A stretch of DNA of 64,000 bases from Halovenus salina (GTDB lineage: Archaea; Halobacteriota; Halobacteria; Halobacteriales; Haloarculaceae), in assembly GCF_026410925.1 (NCBI RefSeq), contig NZ_CP112972.1, positions 62,001-126,000 of the forward strand, in the 5' to 3' direction. The position numbers and the translations under genes were made by a program. Of the stretch, positions 54,272-62,799 are shown piece after piece. The notes beneath the pieces are model-generated. The model did not search any database, was not told where the DNA came from, and saw only the letters and a program-made list of their open reading frames with translations. Position 1 is the stretch's first letter; every line of letters starts with the position of its first letter.

Positions 54272-55213
54272 TCACTCCGGTGTGCTCCGACTCAGCTGCC
54301 CATCACGCGTGGAATCGACCGCGTCGGGGTCGCGTATCCAGAGGTCGCCGAAGATGTCGTCCTGTTCGAGGCGGAGGACTCCCCGGTGAGAGAGAAAGAG
54401 CAATCCGAGATAGGTCTCCACCCGCGACCCGCCGACGCCGGCGAGTTCCCTGAACAGCACTTCGGCACGGCCCTGTTCGTACTGCTCGCGGACAACAGCG
54501 CCGACATCCTCAATGATTGCGTCGATATCCTCGCCGTGTGTCTTCTCGGTCACCTCTGCTTCTGTCGGCTCGTCGTCCATCCGGAGCTGGTCGGCCGACC
54601 GGTAGTCGAGTTCCTGGGTGCCCCGGTCGTAGCGTTCGGGTGAATCGCTCGTGTCGTACTCGCGAGACTCCTTCCACCAGTTGTCGCGCTCCGCGTCCCG
54701 GAGGTCGCGAACGAGTTCGTCCAGTGTCTGTGGCATTCCCCGCGCACGCTTTCGCTCCAGTCGCCGGTCCATCTCTGCTTCGAGGGTCGAAAACGGGTCA
54801 CTCTCCTCGGGTACGCTCTCGCCGTCCATCGCCTGCTCCCAGGGCTCGACCGGCTCCTCGTCTGGCTCGCCCTCGTCGAGTATCGCGTCGCTTTTCATCC
54901 GCAGGAGGACGCTCGCATAAAAAAGCGCGCGGCCCGAACTCCGGAGGTCGGCCTCATCGAGTCGGTCGAGGAACTTGTCAGTCACCTCGACGATGTCGAT
55001 ATCCCAGGGGTCGATAGCACCGTCTTCAGCCAGTTGGACCAGCACCTCGACAGGCTCGACCTCCTCTTCGTCTGGCTCCTCTGGGGGGCTCTCGTCTGCT
55101 GTCTCGGGCGCTGGCTGCTCGTCGCTGTCCTCTTCGCCGAGGAGGTCGCTCGCGCCGGACGGTCGCTCTCGGTCCTCGTGGCCGGCAATATCGAGCGGTA
55201 CCTCCTCACTCAC
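54272..55213 (-). CDS. scpA: Segregation and condensation protein A (kleisin)
   Basis: 313 aa from GTG 55213, preferred over GTG 55222 because GAGGTGA sits 5 nt upstream. The acidic N-terminus is followed by the ScpA signature EVLVQLAEDGAIDPWDIDIVEVTDKFL, an SxRALFYASVLLRMKSDAIL helix, a charged linker, and a C-terminal winged-helix (GVLRLEQDDIFGDLWI). It closes the SMC ring. It starts within 12 bp of the smc stop. Haloarchaea often lack recognisable ScpB; none is seen here. Confidence 0.9.
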   Translation of the reverse strand: MSEEVPLDIAGHEDRERPSGASDLLGEEDSDEQPAPETADESPPEEPDEEEVEPVEVLVQLAEDGAIDPWDIDIVEVTDKFLDRLDEADLRSSGRALFYASVLLRMKSDAILDEGEPDEEPVEPWEQAMDGESVPEESDPFSTLEAEMDRRLERKRARGMPQTLDELVRDLRDAERDNWWKESREYDTSDSPERYDRGTQELDYRSADQLRMDDEPTEAEVTEKTHGEDIDAIIEDVGAVVREQYEQGRAEVLFRELAGVGGSRVETYLGLLFLSHRGVLRLEQDDIFGDLWIRDPDAVDSTRDGQLSRSTPE

Positions 55214-55224
55214 GCAACTCACCT

Positions 55225-58200
55225 CTAGTCATCCGCCGGCACCTCCTCGCTCCCCGAGAGGTCGATACCGGTCACCGCGGAGATGTTGTCGTCCTGCATC
55301 GTGACACCGATTGCCCGCTCCGAGCGGTCGAGCATCGCCGAGCGGTGCGAGACCACGACGAACTGTGCTTCGCCGGCGAGTTCGTCGACCATCTCGCCGA
55401 CGAGTTCGGCGTTCGCCGCATCGAGGAACGCATCCACCTCGTCAAGTGCATAGAACGGGGCGGGGTTGTGTCGCTGGATGGCAAAGATGAACGCGAGCGC
55501 TGTCAGTGACTTTTCGCCGCCGCTCATGGCGTTGAGCCGCTGAATCGGCTTGTCGCCGGGCTGGGCTTTCATCGTCAGGCCGCCGTTGAAGGGGTCGTCC
55601 TCGTCTTCGAGATGGAGGCGACCCGTCCCGTTCGAGAGCCGCTCGAAGATATCGCGGAACTGTTCGTCGATTGCCTCGTAGGCGTCCATGAACGTCTCTT
55701 TCTTGCGTGCCTCGAAGGTGTCGATGCGCTCGCGGATTCCCTCTGCCTCCTCGACGAGTGTCGCCTTCCGCTCTCGGAGCTCGTCCAGGTCCTCTTTGAC
55801 GCTGTCGTACTCCTCGATTGCAAGCATGTTGACCGGCTCCAGCGCCGTCATCTCACCTTCGAGGCGTGCAATTTCGGCCTCGACTTCCTCGTGGTCTGGG
55901 ATCTCTTCGGGGTCGTAGTCGCCGACCTCGGCTTCGAGCTCCTCAATCTCCCAGTCGAGTGTCTCCCGTTCCTGTCTGAGTTCGCCGAGTTCGCTCTCGA
56001 CGGCCGCGGCCTGCTCTCTGGCTTCGTCTCGCTCGCGCCGAGCGGTCTCGACCTCGTCGCGGAGCTCCTCGCGCTCTGCCTTGAGCTCTGCCAGCTCGGA
56101 TTCGAGTTCGGCCACCTCGGCTTCTTTCTCGTCGAGTCGGTCGGATTTCTCGTCGATCTCTGTTTCGAGTTCGACTATTGTCTCCTCGGCCTCTGCCTTG
56201 CGCTCCTGGGCCGCCTCGATATCCTCGTTCAGCTCCTCGATTGCTTCTTCGGCGTACTCTTGTTCAAGCGAGAGCTGGCTGAGCTGGCCGTCGAGGTCGT
56301 CGATGCGGGCGTTCGCGTCGTCGATATCCTCTCGAATCGACTCGGCTTTGGCCGTCAGTTCCGGTAGCTCCGAATCCTCTACCTCTGCTTCGAGTTCTTC
56401 GATTGTCGACTGGATTGCCGCAATCTCCTCGTTTTGCTCGGCGATAGCCGCCTCCAGCTCGTCCATCTTCTCGGAGACTGCCTCACGCTCGGCCTCGATT
56501 TCGGCCAGCTCCTCGTTGAGCGTCTCGATACGGGCCTCTGTCTCCTCAATTTCGCTCTCGCGTTTCTCGATCTCGGACTCGATATCCCTGACTTGCTCTG
56601 CGGCCTCTGTCTCGCGGTCCCGTGCGTCTTCGAGGCGGTCTTCGAGTTCGCGAACCTCTGTCCGAATCGACTGGCGCTCGTCTTCGAGGTCGTTGATTCG
56701 GGCCGCGACCCGTTCGAGTTTGCCGTCGGTCCCCTCGAAGGAGTACCGCGACCCCTTCTTCGAGCCGCCGGTCATCGCGCCGGATTTCTCCACGAGGTCG
56801 CCGTCGAGCGTGACAATCCGGAACTCGCCCATCAGTTCGCGGGCGGTCTCGATGTCGTCGACGACGAGCGTATCACCCAGCACGTACGAGAAGATGCCGG
56901 CGTACTCCGAACCGAAGTCGACGAGGTTGTACGCGAAGTCGACGACACCGTCGTGATTCGGGAGCGAGGGCAGCGAGCGCTGGCGCATCTTCGTAATCGG
57001 CAGAAAGGTTGCCCGGCCAGCGTTGCGGGATTTGAGAAACTCGATGCAGCGCTGGCCGACCTGGTCGTCGTCGGTCACGACGTTTGCGAGTCGGCCACCA
57101 GCAGCGGTCTCACACGCGGTCGCGTACTGGTTCGAAACACTGCCGAGTTGGGCGACGGTACCGTGAACGCCGTCGATATCCGCGTTCAGAACTGTCGTCA
57201 CCGCTCGGCCGTACGACCCCTCTGACTGGCCGGCCTTGGCCTCCAGCTCGGCGTACTCTTGTTGGGCCGCGTTGAGTTCATCCTCGATTTCGTCGAGGTC
57301 TGACTGTCGCTCGCGTTTCTCGATTCGGAGGTCGTCGACAACCTCGCCGATTGTCTCGTGGTTGTCTCTTGCCTTGTCGAGTTCCACTTCGAGGTCGTCG
57401 ATATCCGCCTCCAGCTCGGGAATCCGCTCGCTGGCGGTCTCGATTGCCTCTTTTTTTTCGCGTTTCTCGGAGGACCGTCGGCGCGCCTCGTCGAGCAGTC
57501 GGTCCTGTTCGCGCTGGAGGTCGTTTTTCTCGGCTTTCGTCTCTTCGAGCTGTGTCTTTTTCTCCTGGAGTTCCTCTTTGACTTCCTCGAACTCCTCGCC
57601 GACCTCGTCGATGCGAGTCTCGACGGCTTCGAGAGACTCCTCTTTTTCCTGTACGTCGGCCGCAATCGAGGATTTCTCGACTTTCAGCTCTCGAATCTCG
57701 CTCTCGATTTCGTCGAGTTCTTCCTGCTTGCGGTCAACTTCGACGAAGGCCTGTTTGCGTTCGTTCTCGGCGTCCTCGATGCGCTCGCGCTGGTTCTCGA
57801 TTCTGTCTTCGAGCCGGGCAATGTCGCCCTTTATCTCCTCCATCTCGCGTTTGAGCGCGAGCTGTTCGTCCTCGCCTTTCCGCTCGATTTCGCCGTTGAG
57901 GTGTTCCAGGTCACTCTCTACGCGCATTAACTCGCCCTGGCGCTCGTCGAGTGTCGCCTGGCGTTTTTCGAGTGTCTCCGCGGTCTCCGCGATTTGCTCT
58001 TCTAGCTCCTCGCGGTCGGCGCGCTTGTCTTCGAGTTCCGCGGCCTTCCGGTAGCTCTCGTAGGTCCCCTTTTGCTCGCGGAGTTCCTGATACTGGAGTG
58101 CCGTCTGGCGTTCATCTTCGAGCTGGTCGAGGCGCTCTGTCTTCTCCTCGATACGGAGGTCTGCCTCGTCGATGCGCTCTTCGACGACATCGAGTTCCTC

Positions 58201-58794
58201 GAAAGCAGCCTCCTTTTTCTCGTCGAACTGCGCGACGCCGGCAATCTCGTCGATTATCTCCCGACGAGAGCCTGGTGTCATGTTGATGATTTCGGTAACG
58301 TCGCCCTGCATCACGACGTTGTATCCTTCGGGAGTGATGCCTGCCTGTGCGAGCAGGTCCTGGATGTCGGAGAGATTGACTGACCGGCCGTTGATGTAGT
58401 AATATGAGTAGTAGTTCTCCTCGGTCTCTTTGACTCGGCGTTTGACCGTTATCTCGTCGACATCGCCGACGTCGTCGCTCCCGGCGGCGTTGACCACCTG
58501 GGCGCGGCTGAGCGTTCGGTTCGCGTTGTCCATCACGACCTCGACACTCGCCTCTCGCTGGCCCTGGAAGGATTCGCCCTCCTGATGGCCGGGGTTGTAG
58601 ATGAGGTCAGTCAGCTTCTCGGCCCGGATGCCAGAGGTACGTGCGAGGCCAAGGGCGAACAGAACGGAGTCGATGACGTTCGACTTTCCCGACCCGTTCG
58701 GACCGGTCACAGTGGTAAAGTCCTCGTAAAACGGGATGCGAGTCTTCCGGCCGAAACTCTTGAAATTGTCGAGGACGAGCTCTTTGATATACAT
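55225..58794 (-). CDS. smc: Chromosome condensation ATPase SMC
   Basis: 1189 aa. Walker A is GPNGSGKSN (about 32-40), coiled coil spans about 170-510, the hinge lies about 515-680 (VHGTVAQLGSVSNQYATACETAAGG), a second coil spans about 685-1020, then the signature MSGGEKSLTALAF and Walker B FYALDEVDAFLDAAN. The Asp/Glu-rich coils are typical of halophiles. It works with ScpA in chromosome folding and segregation. The first gene of this run is a small coiled-coil protein 27 bp upstream. Confidence 0.95.
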   Translation of the reverse strand: MYIKELVLDNFKSFGRKTRIPFYEDFTTVTGPNGSGKSNVIDSVLFALGLARTSGIRAEKLTDLIYNPGHQEGESFQGQREASVEVVMDNANRTLSRAQVVNAAGSDDVGDVDEITVKRRVKETEENYYSYYYINGRSVNLSDIQDLLAQAGITPEGYNVVMQGDVTEIINMTPGSRREIIDEIAGVAQFDEKKEAAFEELDVVEERIDEADLRIEEKTERLDQLEDERQTALQYQELREQKGTYESYRKAAELEDKRADREELEEQIAETAETLEKRQATLDERQGELMRVESDLEHLNGEIERKGEDEQLALKREMEEIKGDIARLEDRIENQRERIEDAENERKQAFVEVDRKQEELDEIESEIRELKVEKSSIAADVQEKEESLEAVETRIDEVGEEFEEVKEELQEKKTQLEETKAEKNDLQREQDRLLDEARRRSSEKREKKEAIETASERIPELEADIDDLEVELDKARDNHETIGEVVDDLRIEKRERQSDLDEIEDELNAAQQEYAELEAKAGQSEGSYGRAVTTVLNADIDGVHGTVAQLGSVSNQYATACETAAGGRLANVVTDDDQVGQRCIEFLKSRNAGRATFLPITKMRQRSLPSLPNHDGVVDFAYNLVDFGSEYAGIFSYVLGDTLVVDDIETARELMGEFRIVTLDGDLVEKSGAMTGGSKKGSRYSFEGTDGKLERVAARINDLEDERQSIRTEVRELEDRLEDARDRETEAAEQVRDIESEIEKRESEIEETEARIETLNEELAEIEAEREAVSEKMDELEAAIAEQNEEIAAIQSTIEELEAEVEDSELPELTAKAESIREDIDDANARIDDLDGQLSQLSLEQEYAEEAIEELNEDIEAAQERKAEAEETIVELETEIDEKSDRLDEKEAEVAELESELAELKAEREELRDEVETARRERDEAREQAAAVESELGELRQERETLDWEIEELEAEVGDYDPEEIPDHEEVEAEIARLEGEMTALEPVNMLAIEEYDSVKEDLDELRERKATLVEEAEGIRERIDTFEARKKETFMDAYEAIDEQFRDIFERLSNGTGRLHLEDEDDPFNGGLTMKAQPGDKPIQRLNAMSGGEKSLTALAFIFAIQRHNPAPFYALDEVDAFLDAANAELVGEMVDELAGEAQFVVVSHRSAMLDRSERAIGVTMQDDNISAVTGIDLSGSEEVPADD

Positions 58795-58821
58795 AGGGGT
58801 GCTCGCGGCGGAGCGTCGGCC

Positions 58822-59097
58822 TTAGGCGACGATAATATCGCTGTCCGACTCCTCCGTGTTATCTTCCTCCTCGGCGGCCTCGGTTTTAGTTGCTTCGTCT
58901 GCCTCCGGCGATTGGATTGTCTCGGTGCTTGTCTGTTCACTCTCAGTCTCCGGGACGAATCCGAGCTCGTCGTCGACTGCGTTCTCTAACTCCCGCAGTC
59001 GGACCTTGCACTCGACGAGCTCGTCAGTCAACCCTTCGACAGAGGCCTCAAGTTCCTGAACGCGCGCTTCCAGTTCCTCGACTCTGTTGCCACACAT
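58822..59097 (-). CDS. Small coiled-coil protein upstream of smc (DUF7518-like)
   Basis: 91 aa from ATG 59097. Residues 4-45 form a heptad coiled coil (RVEELEARVQELEASVEGL then ELVECKVRLRELENAV). The rest is an acidic, Thr-rich tail ending SDIIVA. I recall a haloarchaeal family of this type (DUF7518) in front of smc, but the match is from memory. Its promoter drives what looks like a coiled-coil-smc-scpA operon, so a role with SMC is plausible but unproven. Confidence 0.65.
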   Translation of the reverse strand: MCGNRVEELEARVQELEASVEGLTDELVECKVRLRELENAVDDELGFVPETESEQTSTETIQSPEADEATKTEAAEEEDNTEESDSDIIVA

Positions 59098-59120
59098 AGT
59101 AATGACAGTATCTGCCACTC

Positions 59121-59130
59121 CACATAAACG
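59121..59130 (-). promoter_or_regulatory. TATA box of the smc operon
   Basis: CGTTTATGTG on the minus strand is centred about 29 bp before ATG 59097; a leaderless operon start is expected. Confidence 0.55.
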
Positions 59131-59179
59131 TACGTCAGACAAAACCCTCTTTTCTTACATTTCCTCCGGCACGGTCGGC

Positions 59180-60502
59180 TCAGTGGTTGTGGTCGTGACC
59201 ATCGCCATCGAAGCTTCCGCCGGCGACGAGCGCGTCGTGGTCGCCCTCTATCATGTCCAAGTTCTTGAGGGTATCTCGCTCCTCGAAGTCGGCGACGGCG
59301 TCGACGAGGTCCTGTTGGGTGAGTGTCGTCCGCTCCTCGGTGAGTGCCTCGAGGACGGCTTCCCGGAGCACCAGACGCAGGTCGCTGCCGGTCAGTCCCT
59401 CGGTCAACTCCGCGAGCTCTTCGGGCTCGAAATCGACGATTTCCATGTCTCGTGTGACGATTTCGAGGATGCCTGCCCGCATCGGCGCGTCGGGTTTGGG
59501 GAAGTTCACAATCTCGTCGAAGCGCCGCCAGGCAGCCGCGTCGAGCTGGTCTGGGTGGTTGGTCGCGCCGATGAGCAACACCTCGTCGCGGATAAGTGAT
59601 ACTTCGTCGATACTCTTGAGAAGTGTGTTGACTGCACGCTTGATTGCGGCGTGCTCGTCGCTCGCACGCGTCTTCGCCACGAAATCGAACTCGTCGATGA
59701 AGAGAATACACGGAGAGAGTCGCTTGGCGACCTCGAAGGTCTTCTCGACGTTTTTGGCTGTTTCGCCGAGGTACTGGCTGGTAATCATCGAGAGCTTCAC
59801 CTCGACAGAGGGGAGGCCAAGCTTGCTCGCCAGTGCGCGTGCGACCGATGTCTTCCCGGTGCCGGGTGGCCCGACAAACAGCAGCTTGCCGATTTCCCGG
59901 AGGCCGATGTTCGCCAGGTACTCGCGGTGTTCGATTGCCTTGACGATTTTCTGAATCTCGCCCTCCTGTTCGCCCGTGAGGATGATATCGTCGAGTGTCA
60001 TCTCGATTTCTTCGGGCGCACGCACGTCGACGAGGTCGAGCATCTCGTCTTCCTCATCCTCGTCGAAGTACTCATCCAGCAGTGCGTCGATGAAGGCCCG
60101 GTCGGCTCTCGCTGGGCGATTTTTCTCTCGGGCGTGGACGTGGCTCACGTCCCGGTCGTCCTCGTATGCCGCCGTGAGAACGGGATTCTCTTCGAGGTCG
60201 TCGTCCTCGACGCGGTCGAGATACCAGTCCCGGGCCATCGACCGGTCGGTGAACTGGATCTCTCCGGTGAAGTCGTCGTAGTCGGTGAACATGAGCCCCG
60301 AAACCGCTTCCCATGGGTGTGAGGCCCCTGTGGCCTTTGCTACCGTATCGACAGTGACCGCCAGCGGCCGCTCGATGGTCCCCTCGCTCCAGAACGGCGT
60401 CCGGTAGGCGGGCGGAAGGTCGTCCGGGTCGAGTTCATCGTCCTCGTTGTAGGTGAGTGCAGTCAACACGAACTCGACGACGGCGAAGTCCGAATCAGTC
60501 AT
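59180..60502 (-). CDS. AAA-family ATPase (Cdc48/FtsH-like single module) with His-rich tail
   Basis: 440 aa from ATG 60502. The N-terminal 145 residues are a unique domain (AVVEFVLTALTYNEDDEL). A linker rich in Asp/Glu follows, then one AAA module: Walker A GPPGTGKTS (about 220), Walker B CILFIDEFDF, sensor 1 LLIGATNHPDQLD, Arg finger region AAWRRFDEIV. The last residues DGHDHNH could bind metal. Proteins of this type are widespread in haloarchaea near smc and may remodel proteins; target unknown. A GACTTATTCC element about 31 bp upstream may be the TATA box. Confidence 0.85.
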   Translation of the reverse strand: MTDSDFAVVEFVLTALTYNEDDELDPDDLPPAYRTPFWSEGTIERPLAVTVDTVAKATGASHPWEAVSGLMFTDYDDFTGEIQFTDRSMARDWYLDRVEDDDLEENPVLTAAYEDDRDVSHVHAREKNRPARADRAFIDALLDEYFDEDEEDEMLDLVDVRAPEEIEMTLDDIILTGEQEGEIQKIVKAIEHREYLANIGLREIGKLLFVGPPGTGKTSVARALASKLGLPSVEVKLSMITSQYLGETAKNVEKTFEVAKRLSPCILFIDEFDFVAKTRASDEHAAIKRAVNTLLKSIDEVSLIRDEVLLIGATNHPDQLDAAAWRRFDEIVNFPKPDAPMRAGILEIVTRDMEIVDFEPEELAELTEGLTGSDLRLVLREAVLEALTEERTTLTQQDLVDAVADFEERDTLKNLDMIEGDHDALVAGGSFDGDGHDHNH

Positions 60503-60599
60503 CCCGACGAGACTAGTCACCGGGTAGGAATAAGTCAATCGAAGCGCGTGGCACAGGCCAAAGCGAATTCACTTACACAGGGGGCCCATCACGACAACT

Positions 60600-61268
60600 A
60601 TGGGCACGAGACAGACTGCCGCCGAGGTTGCTGTCGTCGACTATGGGCTGGGAAATCTCCGAAGTGTGACCCGAGGACTCGAACGCGCTGGGGCAGCGGT
60701 CGACGTGACCGACGACCGTGACGCGATTGCCGGGGCCGATGGAATCGTTTTGCCGGGCGTTGGTGCGTTCAGCGAAGGGATGGAGAATGCCGGTCCCTTC
60801 CGGGACCTGCTCGTTGAGGAAGCGAACGCCGGAACGCCACTCTTTGGTATCTGTCTGGGGATGCAGATGTTGCTGACCACCAGCGAGGAGGCCGACCACG
60901 CAGGCGAGGGCGAGGCACGCGGCCTCGATTTGATTCCCGGAACCAACCGCCGATTCCCCGACACGGTCAAGGTTCCACAGATGGGCTGGAACCGCCTCTC
61001 GAATCAGCGCGACCACCCACTCGTGGCCGGTGGGAGTGCCGACCGAAACGTCGACGACGAGTACGCCTACTTCGTCCACTCGTACTATGCCGACCCCGAG
61101 GACGAACACGCCGTCGTTGCGACGACGGACTACGGGATCGATTTCCCGAGTGTCATCGCAAACGAGGCGGGCAACGTCTTTGGCACCCAGTTCCACCCCG
61201 AGAAGTCGGGCGAAACCGGGCTCCAGATTCTCCGAAACTTCGTCGACCTCTGTGCCGACGGGCGGTGA
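60600..61268 (+). CDS. hisH: Imidazole glycerol phosphate synthase, glutaminase subunit
   Basis: 222 aa. It is a class I glutamine amidotransferase with VVDYGLGNLRSV, oxyanion PGVGAFSEGM, the nucleophile Cys in GICLGMQML (about 87) and the His/Glu pair in FGTQFHPEKSG (about 201-203). With HisF it makes imidazole glycerol phosphate and AICAR in histidine synthesis. No other his gene is adjacent, as in many archaea where the pathway genes are scattered. Confidence 0.94.
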   Translation: MGTRQTAAEVAVVDYGLGNLRSVTRGLERAGAAVDVTDDRDAIAGADGIVLPGVGAFSEGMENAGPFRDLLVEEANAGTPLFGICLGMQMLLTTSEEADHAGEGEARGLDLIPGTNRRFPDTVKVPQMGWNRLSNQRDHPLVAGGSADRNVDDEYAYFVHSYYADPEDEHAVVATTDYGIDFPSVIANEAGNVFGTQFHPEKSGETGLQILRNFVDLCADGR

Positions 61269-61305
61269 CCGGACCCCGGACCTAGGCCGCCCTCGCTAGA
61301 GCAAT

Positions 61306-61332
61306 CTTTATTTACTTATCCCAAATTTAATT
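61306..61332 (+). promoter_or_regulatory. Two TATA-like elements before cbiE
   Basis: CTTTATTTAC (61306-61315) and AAATTTAATT (61323-61332) lie in the only AT-rich part of the spacer. The first is placed to start at ATG 61339 of a 13-codon mini-ORF, the second about 22 nt before cbiE. Confidence 0.4.
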
Positions 61333-61338
61333 GAACTA

Positions 61339-61380
61339 ATGCGAGCAATCTCAGTTGCGTGGGGGAGCGGTCGGGTATGA
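61339..61380 (+). other. Mini-ORF overlapping the cbiE start
   Basis: Thirteen codons (MRAISVAWGSGRV) whose TGA overlaps ATG 61377 of cbiE as ATGA. It sits about 29 bp after the first TATA-like element, so it could be a leaderless upstream ORF coupled to cbiE; chance is not excluded. Confidence 0.3.
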
Positions 61381-62120
61381 CCGCGGATACCCTCGCTCGA
61401 CACGCGGCCAGCAGTCCAGAACAGGACCCGGTATCAGACCCGGTCTATGCGATCGGCGTCGGGCCAGGAAACGAGGCGTTTCTGACACAGCGCACCCAGC
61501 AGTGTGTCGCCGAGGCAGACGTTATCGTCGGCTTCGACACGGTCGTCGACAGAGTCGCGGACATCGGCGACGCGGAGATACTCCGGTGTTCGTACGACGA
61601 CCAGACAGAGCGCCTGGCCGAGTTCGCCGAACGGGTCGCTGCCGGCCAGCGCGGCGTCGCCGCCCTCTGGGGAGACCCGAATATCTCTGGCTATCAGTTT
61701 CTCGGCCGCGTCGAGCGGGCGGTCGACCGACCGGTTCGGGTTGTGCCCGGTATCTCGTCGGTACAGATTGCGGCCTCCCGGTCCCGGATTCCGTTCGAGT
61801 ACGCTACCTTCGCCAGCCTCCACCGCCGCGGGGAGTTGACCGGCGAGTTCGACCGACTCGCCGAGGCACTCGGTCGCGGCCGACATCTGCTCGTCATTGT
61901 CAGACCGTACGACTGGATGCCCCCGGAGATTGCCCGAGCGCTTCTGGACCGTGGTGCTGACCCCGATACGACCGCACTGGTCTTGGAAGAGCTGACACTT
62001 CCGGACGAATCAATCGAGGAGACGACGCTAGCAGCTCTCGCGGCGGTCGAACAGACAGCACAAGACCGATACTCCGACCGGACGATACTGACAGTACGAG
62101 CGACTCACAGCGATGACTGA
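61377..62120 (+). CDS. cbiE: Cobalt-precorrin-7 (C5)-methyltransferase
   Basis: 247 aa from ATG 61377 with GGGGGAG 9 nt upstream; GTG 61359 is the alternative. It is a tetrapyrrole methylase with IGVGPGNEAFLT (N-terminal GxGPG loop), EADVIVGF, VAALWGDPNISGYQFLG (SAM loop) and VVPGISSVQIAASR. The short length without a C-terminal decarboxylase (CbiT) domain suits CbiE. It is the first gene of a cobalamin run and overlaps the adenosyltransferase gene by 8 bp. Confidence 0.82.
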   Translation: MTADTLARHAASSPEQDPVSDPVYAIGVGPGNEAFLTQRTQQCVAEADVIVGFDTVVDRVADIGDAEILRCSYDDQTERLAEFAERVAAGQRGVAALWGDPNISGYQFLGRVERAVDRPVRVVPGISSVQIAASRSRIPFEYATFASLHRRGELTGEFDRLAEALGRGRHLLVIVRPYDWMPPEIARALLDRGADPDTTALVLEELTLPDESIEETTLAALAAVEQTAQDRYSDRTILTVRATHSDD

Positions 62121-62793
62121 ACACGACAACGACGCGACGCAGGGAGAGGGAACCGAGTCGAGTCTCGACGACCGGGAGATTCGTCCGGACGCCCCAGAGA
62201 AGTTTGGCCTCGTCCAGGCCTGGTGGGGCGACGGAAAGGGCAAGACAACAGCCGCGCTTGGGATGGCGTTCCGGGCAGCCGGCCACGGCTACCGCGTCCA
62301 CGTCCTGCAGTTCATGAAAGGCGGGACCGGAAGCGTGGAGGACGTTCGCGGCGAGTACAACGCTATCGCAGCGATGCCCGCCATCTCCTACGAGAACGCG
62401 GGCCACTACGGCTGGCACGGCCGCCTCGACGACTCCAGTGACGACGACCACGAGCGCGAGGCCAAACAGGGGTTAGAGCGTGCCCGTGACCTTGTCGATG
62501 CTGCGGGAGAGGCCGACCTGAGCGAGCCGCTCGAACTCGGCGGCGACCCCGACGACGGCGTCCACATGCTGGTGCTCGACGAGATTCTGTACGCGGCCAA
62601 TCGCGGCCTCATCAGCCCCGACAGCGTGCTCGATCTCGTCGAGGGGAAACCCTCGAATCTCGAACTCGTCGTGACCGGAAGCCACAAGAAACCCGACTAC
62701 CTCTACGACCACGCAGACCTCGTCACCGAAGTAGGCAAAGAAAAACATCCCTTCTCGTCGGGGCACCGAGCCAGAAAAGGGACGGAGTTCTGA
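62113..62793 (+). CDS. cobA: Cob(I)yrinic acid a,c-diamide adenosyltransferase (CobA/CobO type)
   Basis: 226 aa. An acidic N-terminus (1-30) is followed by FGLVQAWWGDGKGKTTAALGMAFRAAGHG, where the P-loop variant GDGKGKTT is the CobA/CobO/BtuR hallmark. LQFMKG, VLDEILYAANRGLI and VTGSHKKPDYL complete the family pattern. It adds the 5'-deoxyadenosyl ligand to the corrinoid. It sits between cbiE and cbiP with overlap or 6-bp spacing. Confidence 0.92.
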   Translation: MTEHDNDATQGEGTESSLDDREIRPDAPEKFGLVQAWWGDGKGKTTAALGMAFRAAGHGYRVHVLQFMKGGTGSVEDVRGEYNAIAAMPAISYENAGHYGWHGRLDDSSDDDHEREAKQGLERARDLVDAAGEADLSEPLELGGDPDDGVHMLVLDEILYAANRGLISPDSVLDLVEGKPSNLELVVTGSHKKPDYLYDHADLVTEVGKEKHPFSSGHRARKGTEF

Positions 62794-62799
62794 GGAGGG

